In this document: positions 5,074 to 7,208 of the stretch, one piece after another | How positions within the stretch are numbered: position 1 is the stretch's first letter | Layout: every line of letters starts with the position of its first letter | NCBI GenBank assembly: GCA_910587205.1 | Contig: CAJULZ010000127.1 | Coordinates: 1-7,208, forward strand | Reading direction: 5' to 3' | Source: an uncultured Oscillospiraceae bacterium | GTDB lineage: Bacteria > Bacillota > Clostridia > Oscillospirales > Oscillospiraceae | Length of the DNA stretch: 7,208 bases | The notes under the pieces: model-generated | Told to the model about the DNA's origin: nothing | What the model saw: only the letters and a program-made list of their open reading frames with translations | Database searches by the model: none | Made by a program: the position numbers and the translations under genes

Positions 5074-6500
5074 CCTGGGAAACCGTGATTGGCCTGGAAA
5101 CCCATGTGGAGCTGGCCACCAAAACCAAAATTTTCTGCGCCTGCACCACCGCCTTCGGCGGCGGACCCAACACCCACTGCTGTCCGGTGTGCACTGGGAT
5201 GCCGGGCGCCCTGCCGGTGCTGAACAAAAAGGTACTAGAGTTCGCTGTCAAGGCCGGGCTGGCCCTGGGCTGCTCCATCACCCGGTACAGCAAGTTCGAC
5301 CGGAAAAACTACTTCTATCCCGACCTGCCCAAGGCGTACCAGATTTCCCAGCTATCCCTCCCTATCGCCCGGGACGGCAAGGTGGATATACGCGCCGCTG
5401 CCGGACCCAGGACGGTGCACATCCATGAGCTCCACATGGAGGAGGACGCGGGCAAGCTGGTCCACGACCCCTGGCTCGACCAGACCCGCGCGGACTACAA
5501 CCGCTGCGGGGTTCCCCTCATCGAAATCGTCACCGAGCCGGACTTCCGCAGCGCCGACGAGGTGGTCGCCTACCTGGGAAAACTGAAGGAGACGCTGCAA
5601 TACCTGGGCGTGTCCGACTGCAAAATGCAGGAAGGCTCCCTGCGCTGCGACGTGAACCTGTCTGTGCGGCCTATGGGCAGCACGGAATTGGGAACCCGCA
5701 CGGAAATGAAGAATCTGAATTCCTTTAAAGCCATCACCCGGGCCATCGGCTATGAGGCCAAGCGGCAAATCGAGCTGATCGAGGCTGGCAGGCGGGTAAT
5801 CCAGGAAACCCGCCGCTGGGACGAAAACAAGGACGCCACCTACGCCATGCGCTCCAAGGAGAACGCCCAGGACTACCGCTACTTCCCCGAGCCAGACCTG
5901 CCCCCCATCGAATTGCCGGAAGAATATCTGGCTGGGCTGCGCGCCGCCCAGCCGGAGCTGGCCGAGGCCAAGCGCACACGGTACCAGACGGACTACGGGC
6001 TGCCCGAGTATGACTGCCAAATGATTGCCTCGGACAGTGCGCTGGCCCGCTTCTTTGAAACGCTGGTGGAGCTGGGCACACCCCCTAAGCAGGGCGCCAA
6101 CTGGATCATGGGCGAGGTGCTGGGGGCGCTGGCCGCCCGCTCCATGGAACCCAAGGACATGAAACTCACACCCCCCACCCTGGCCCGGCTCATCGCCCTG
6201 GTAAGCGGGGGCAGTTTAAACCGGAATACCGCTGTCAAGGTATTCGAGGCAGTGTTCGACGCGGACGGGGACGTGGATGCCTATGTCAAAGAACACGGTC
6301 TGGAGCAAGTGAACGACGGCAAAGTAGTGCGGGATGCCTGCGCCCGTGCGCTGGCCGCCAACCCCCGGTCTGTGGAAGACTACAGGAGCGGCAAGGAGAA
6401 GGCGTTCGGCTTCCTGGTGGGCCAGGTCATGCGGGAACTCAAAGGCAGGGCAAATCCCAAGACGGTAAATACCGCGCTGCGGGAACTGCTGGAACAGTAG
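5070..6500 (+). CDS. gatB: Asp/Glu-tRNA amidotransferase subunit B
   Basis: GatB binds the misacylated tRNA, activates the Asp or Glu side chain with ATP and transfers ammonia from GatA. The protein has 476 residues, normal for the family. The N-terminal catalytic cradle starts WETVIGLETHVEL (H12), followed by Cys pairs C23/C25 and C38/C41, which form the usual zinc-binding group. Next are KNYFYPDLPKAYQISQ, HMEEDAGKLVHD with E125, and LIEIVTEPD with E152, the acidic residues expected at the Mg/ATP site. EMKNLNSFKA and DYRYFPEPDLPP follow. A helical domain covers about 300-400, and a YqeY-like tail that reads the tRNA elbow covers the rest (GFLVGQVMRELKGRANPK). The ATG overlaps the gatA TGA by 4 nt and has a strong AAAGGAGG site (5053-5060). 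The stop is followed by an exact repeat of the last four codons. Confidence 0.97.
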   Translation: MTWETVIGLETHVELATKTKIFCACTTAFGGGPNTHCCPVCTGMPGALPVLNKKVLEFAVKAGLALGCSITRYSKFDRKNYFYPDLPKAYQISQLSLPIARDGKVDIRAAAGPRTVHIHELHMEEDAGKLVHDPWLDQTRADYNRCGVPLIEIVTEPDFRSADEVVAYLGKLKETLQYLGVSDCKMQEGSLRCDVNLSVRPMGSTELGTRTEMKNLNSFKAITRAIGYEAKRQIELIEAGRRVIQETRRWDENKDATYAMRSKENAQDYRYFPEPDLPPIELPEEYLAGLRAAQPELAEAKRTRYQTDYGLPEYDCQMIASDSALARFFETLVELGTPPKQGANWIMGEVLGALAARSMEPKDMKLTPPTLARLIALVSGGSLNRNTAVKVFEAVFDADGDVDAYVKEHGLEQVNDGKVVRDACARALAANPRSVEDYRSGKEKAFGFLVGQVMRELKGRANPKTVNTALRELLEQ

Positions 6501-6512
6501 CTGGAACAGTAG
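6489..6512 (+). repeat. 12-bp tandem duplication over the gatB stop codon
   Basis: CTGGAACAGTAG occurs twice in direct succession (6489-6500 and 6501-6512). The first copy encodes Leu-Glu-Gln-stop of GatB, and the second repeats it in frame, so the gene ends with two stop codons separated by three sense codons. This looks like a replication-slippage duplication. Confidence 0.95.
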
Positions 6513-6598
6513 GGGGGTATCGGGGCAGCCGGCAGGCCGCCCCTCCCCCGCCCCGGCGCTCCCGGTGAAAAATTCAAGCGCCCCTGGCAAAATAGGGC
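6513..6598 (+). other. GC-rich spacer after gatB without a clear intrinsic terminator
   Basis: The spacer can form an imperfect hairpin (GGGGC/GCCCC around GCC/GGC, about 6521-6544), but no T-run follows. I see no ORF with coding character and no textbook terminator, so gatB transcripts may end by another mechanism or read into the tRNA genes. Confidence 0.4.
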
Positions 6599-6630
6599 TT
6601 GACATAGCCGACCTCCTATGTTAATATAAT
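6599..6630 (+). promoter_or_regulatory. Promoter of the tRNA-Leu / tRNA-fMet pair
   Basis: A perfect -35 TTGACA (6599-6604) is followed by a perfect -10 TATAAT (6625-6630), but the spacing is 20 bp. The overlapping TAATAT (6622-6627) gives the usual 17 bp with a 4/6 match. Transcription would begin a few bases before the tRNA-Leu gene at 6644. Confidence 0.7.
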
Positions 6631-6643
6631 GAAGCGTCAATAA

Positions 6644-6730
6644 GCCGGAGTGGCGGAATTGGCAGACGCCCGGGACTTAAAATCCCGTGGGAGTGATCCC
6701 GTGCCGGTTCGACCCCGGTCTCCGGCACCA
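6644..6730 (+). tRNA. tRNA-Leu (anticodon UAA), CCA encoded
   Basis: The acceptor arms GCCGGAG (6644-6650) and CTCCGGC (6720-6726) pair fully, followed by discriminator A and an encoded CCA. The anticodon arm CGGGA/TCCCG (6671-6687) presents TAA at 6678-6680, which reads UUA. A long variable arm (about 6688-6701) and a T arm with GGTTCGACC mark it as a class II leucine tRNA. Length is 87 nt. It is followed after 9 nt by the fMet tRNA in the same orientation. Confidence 0.97.
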
Positions 6731-6739
6731 ATTTAATAT

Positions 6740-6816
6740 CGCGGGGTGGAGCAGTCTGGTAGCTCATCGGGCTCATAACCCGAAGGTCGTCGGTTCAAAT
6801 CCGGCCCCCGCAACCA
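6740..6816 (+). tRNA. Initiator tRNA-fMet (anticodon CAU), CCA encoded
   Basis: The gene is 77 nt long with the anticodon CAT at 6774-6776. Two initiator marks are present: the first acceptor position is a C-A mismatch (C6740 with A6812), and the anticodon stem ends in three consecutive G-C pairs (GGG/CCC). It is not an elongator Met or the Ile(CAU) tRNA. It serves translation initiation after formylation. It shares the promoter with tRNA-Leu and is followed by a strong terminator and then an integrase gene, so its 3' end is a plausible attachment site. Confidence 0.96.
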
Positions 6817-6817
6817 T

Positions 6818-6860
6818 AAATCCTCTGATTTCCGTGGAAATCAGAGGATTTTCTTTGTTT
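6818..6860 (+). terminator. Intrinsic terminator of the tRNA pair
   Basis: Arms 6819-6833 and 6836-6850 are complementary over 14-15 bp, with a minimal loop around CGTG, extended by one A-T pair, and followed by TTTCTTTGTTT. It begins two bases after the fMet tRNA CCA. Because the stem is nearly symmetric, it could also act on transcripts arriving from the integrase side, although that strand has a poorer T-run. Confidence 0.92.
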
Positions 6861-6937
6861 CTGCTCACTTTTTCTTGCGGTTAAAATTTTGGTTTTTCTC
6901 CAGACCCAGGTTTTGACCCATACGGGGAAATGTCCCG
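6861..6937. other. Spacer between the tRNA terminator and the integrase gene; possible element end
   Basis: This AT-rich stretch contains ACTTTTTCTTG (6867-6877), which matches the left half of the recurring palindrome, but its right half is absent. It also contains two GACCCA direct repeats 12 bp apart (6903-6908 and 6915-6920). No ORF is supported here. If the integrase belongs to an element inserted at the fMet tRNA, its attachment core should lie between about 6790 and this region. Confidence 0.35.
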
Positions 6938-7208
6938 TTAGTTCTCAACAGCATCGGAGAGGATATTCGCCATGGTATTCGTCGCCTGGCGCTGGGCCTG
7001 GGTTGTGACATGGGCGTAGGTGTCCAGCGTGAATCCGGCGCTGTAGTGGCCCGGCATCCCGGAGACAGTCTTGATATCCACACCGTTTTGCAGTGCTACG
7101 GTTGCGAACGTATGTCTCATGTCGTGAAAACGGATTTTCGGAAGTCCTTCCCATTTCAGTACCCGGTGGAGCATATGGAGTACGCTGTCCGGCGAGATGG
7201 GGCCGCCC
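6938..7208 (-). CDS. Tyrosine recombinase / integrase, C-terminal part (runs off the window)
   Basis: The reading frame stays open to the window edge, so this is the last 89 residues of a larger site-specific integrase; the ATG at 7172-7174 is internal. The catalytic domain is recognisable: HDMRHTFAT carries the His-x-x-Arg pair, then GHYSAGFTLDTYAHV carries the Gly-His and the nucleophilic tyrosine (codon at 7016-7018). The pattern is that of integrases of integrative conjugative elements and prophages of Bacillota, which cut and join DNA through a 3'-phosphotyrosine link. GMPGH replaces the more usual xxLGH before the Tyr, a minor change. The gene points towards the fMet tRNA with 121 bp between them, a common layout at one end of an integrated element. 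The N-terminal arm-binding and core-binding domains lie outside the window. Confidence 0.93.
   Translation of the reverse strand, partial: GGPISPDSVLHMLHRVLKWEGLPKIRFHDMRHTFATVALQNGVDIKTVSGMPGHYSAGFTLDTYAHVTTQAQRQATNTMANILSDAVEN

Noticed and set aside
5352..6020. 222-codon antisense frame inside gatB
   Set aside because: It lies fully opposite gatB, its residues are low-complexity and GC-driven, and it has no recognisable family. Long antisense frames are expected in GC-rich coding DNA.
6687..6884. 65-codon frame over both tRNA genes
   Set aside because: It consists of tRNA and terminator sequence, not a protein gene.

Overview
The window is GC-rich bacterial DNA. It most likely comes from the Bacillota, class Clostridia, possibly an Oscillospiraceae-like gut lineage. 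The evidence is a T-box riboswitch, a complete GatCAB amidotransferase operon led by an archaeal-type aspartyl-tRNA synthetase, and good Shine-Dalgarno sites. The class is a firm inference; the family is a guess from style and composition.

Layout. At the left edge a tandem OB-fold single-stranded-DNA-binding-like gene (5-622, +) converges on a family 4 uracil-DNA glycosylase gene (672-1280, -), with a palindrome between them. The glycosylase gene diverges from a strong promoter (1331-1359) that drives a T-box leader (about 1366-1651). The leader ends in an intrinsic attenuator, followed by about 120 nt of further leader. The operon then runs aspS (1772-3091), gatC (3270-3557), gatA (3571-5073) and gatB (5070-6500). 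The aspS-gatC gap of 178 bp carries two copies of a palindromic repeat. Next comes a tRNA pair, tRNA-Leu(UAA) at 6644-6730 and initiator tRNA-fMet(CAU) at 6740-6816, with its own promoter and a strong terminator. The right edge holds the C-terminal 89 residues of a tyrosine recombinase (minus strand), which suggests the end of an integrative element next to the fMet tRNA gene.

How the genes work together. The central operon encodes the indirect route to Asn-tRNA(Asn), and possibly Gln-tRNA(Gln). A probably non-discriminating AspRS charges tRNA(Asn) with aspartate, and GatCAB amidates the misacylated tRNA. The T-box specifier loop reads AAC (Asn), so uncharged tRNA(Asn) should switch the operon on. 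The base before the codon makes an overlapping CAA (Gln) codon. This is the most interesting reading in the window, because two-codon T-boxes have been described for a clostridial transamidation operon.

Other points worth attention are a recurring palindrome with compensatory stem changes, evidence that the glycosylase starts at a GTG 12 codons inside the longest ORF, and a 12-bp tandem duplication that doubles the gatB stop.
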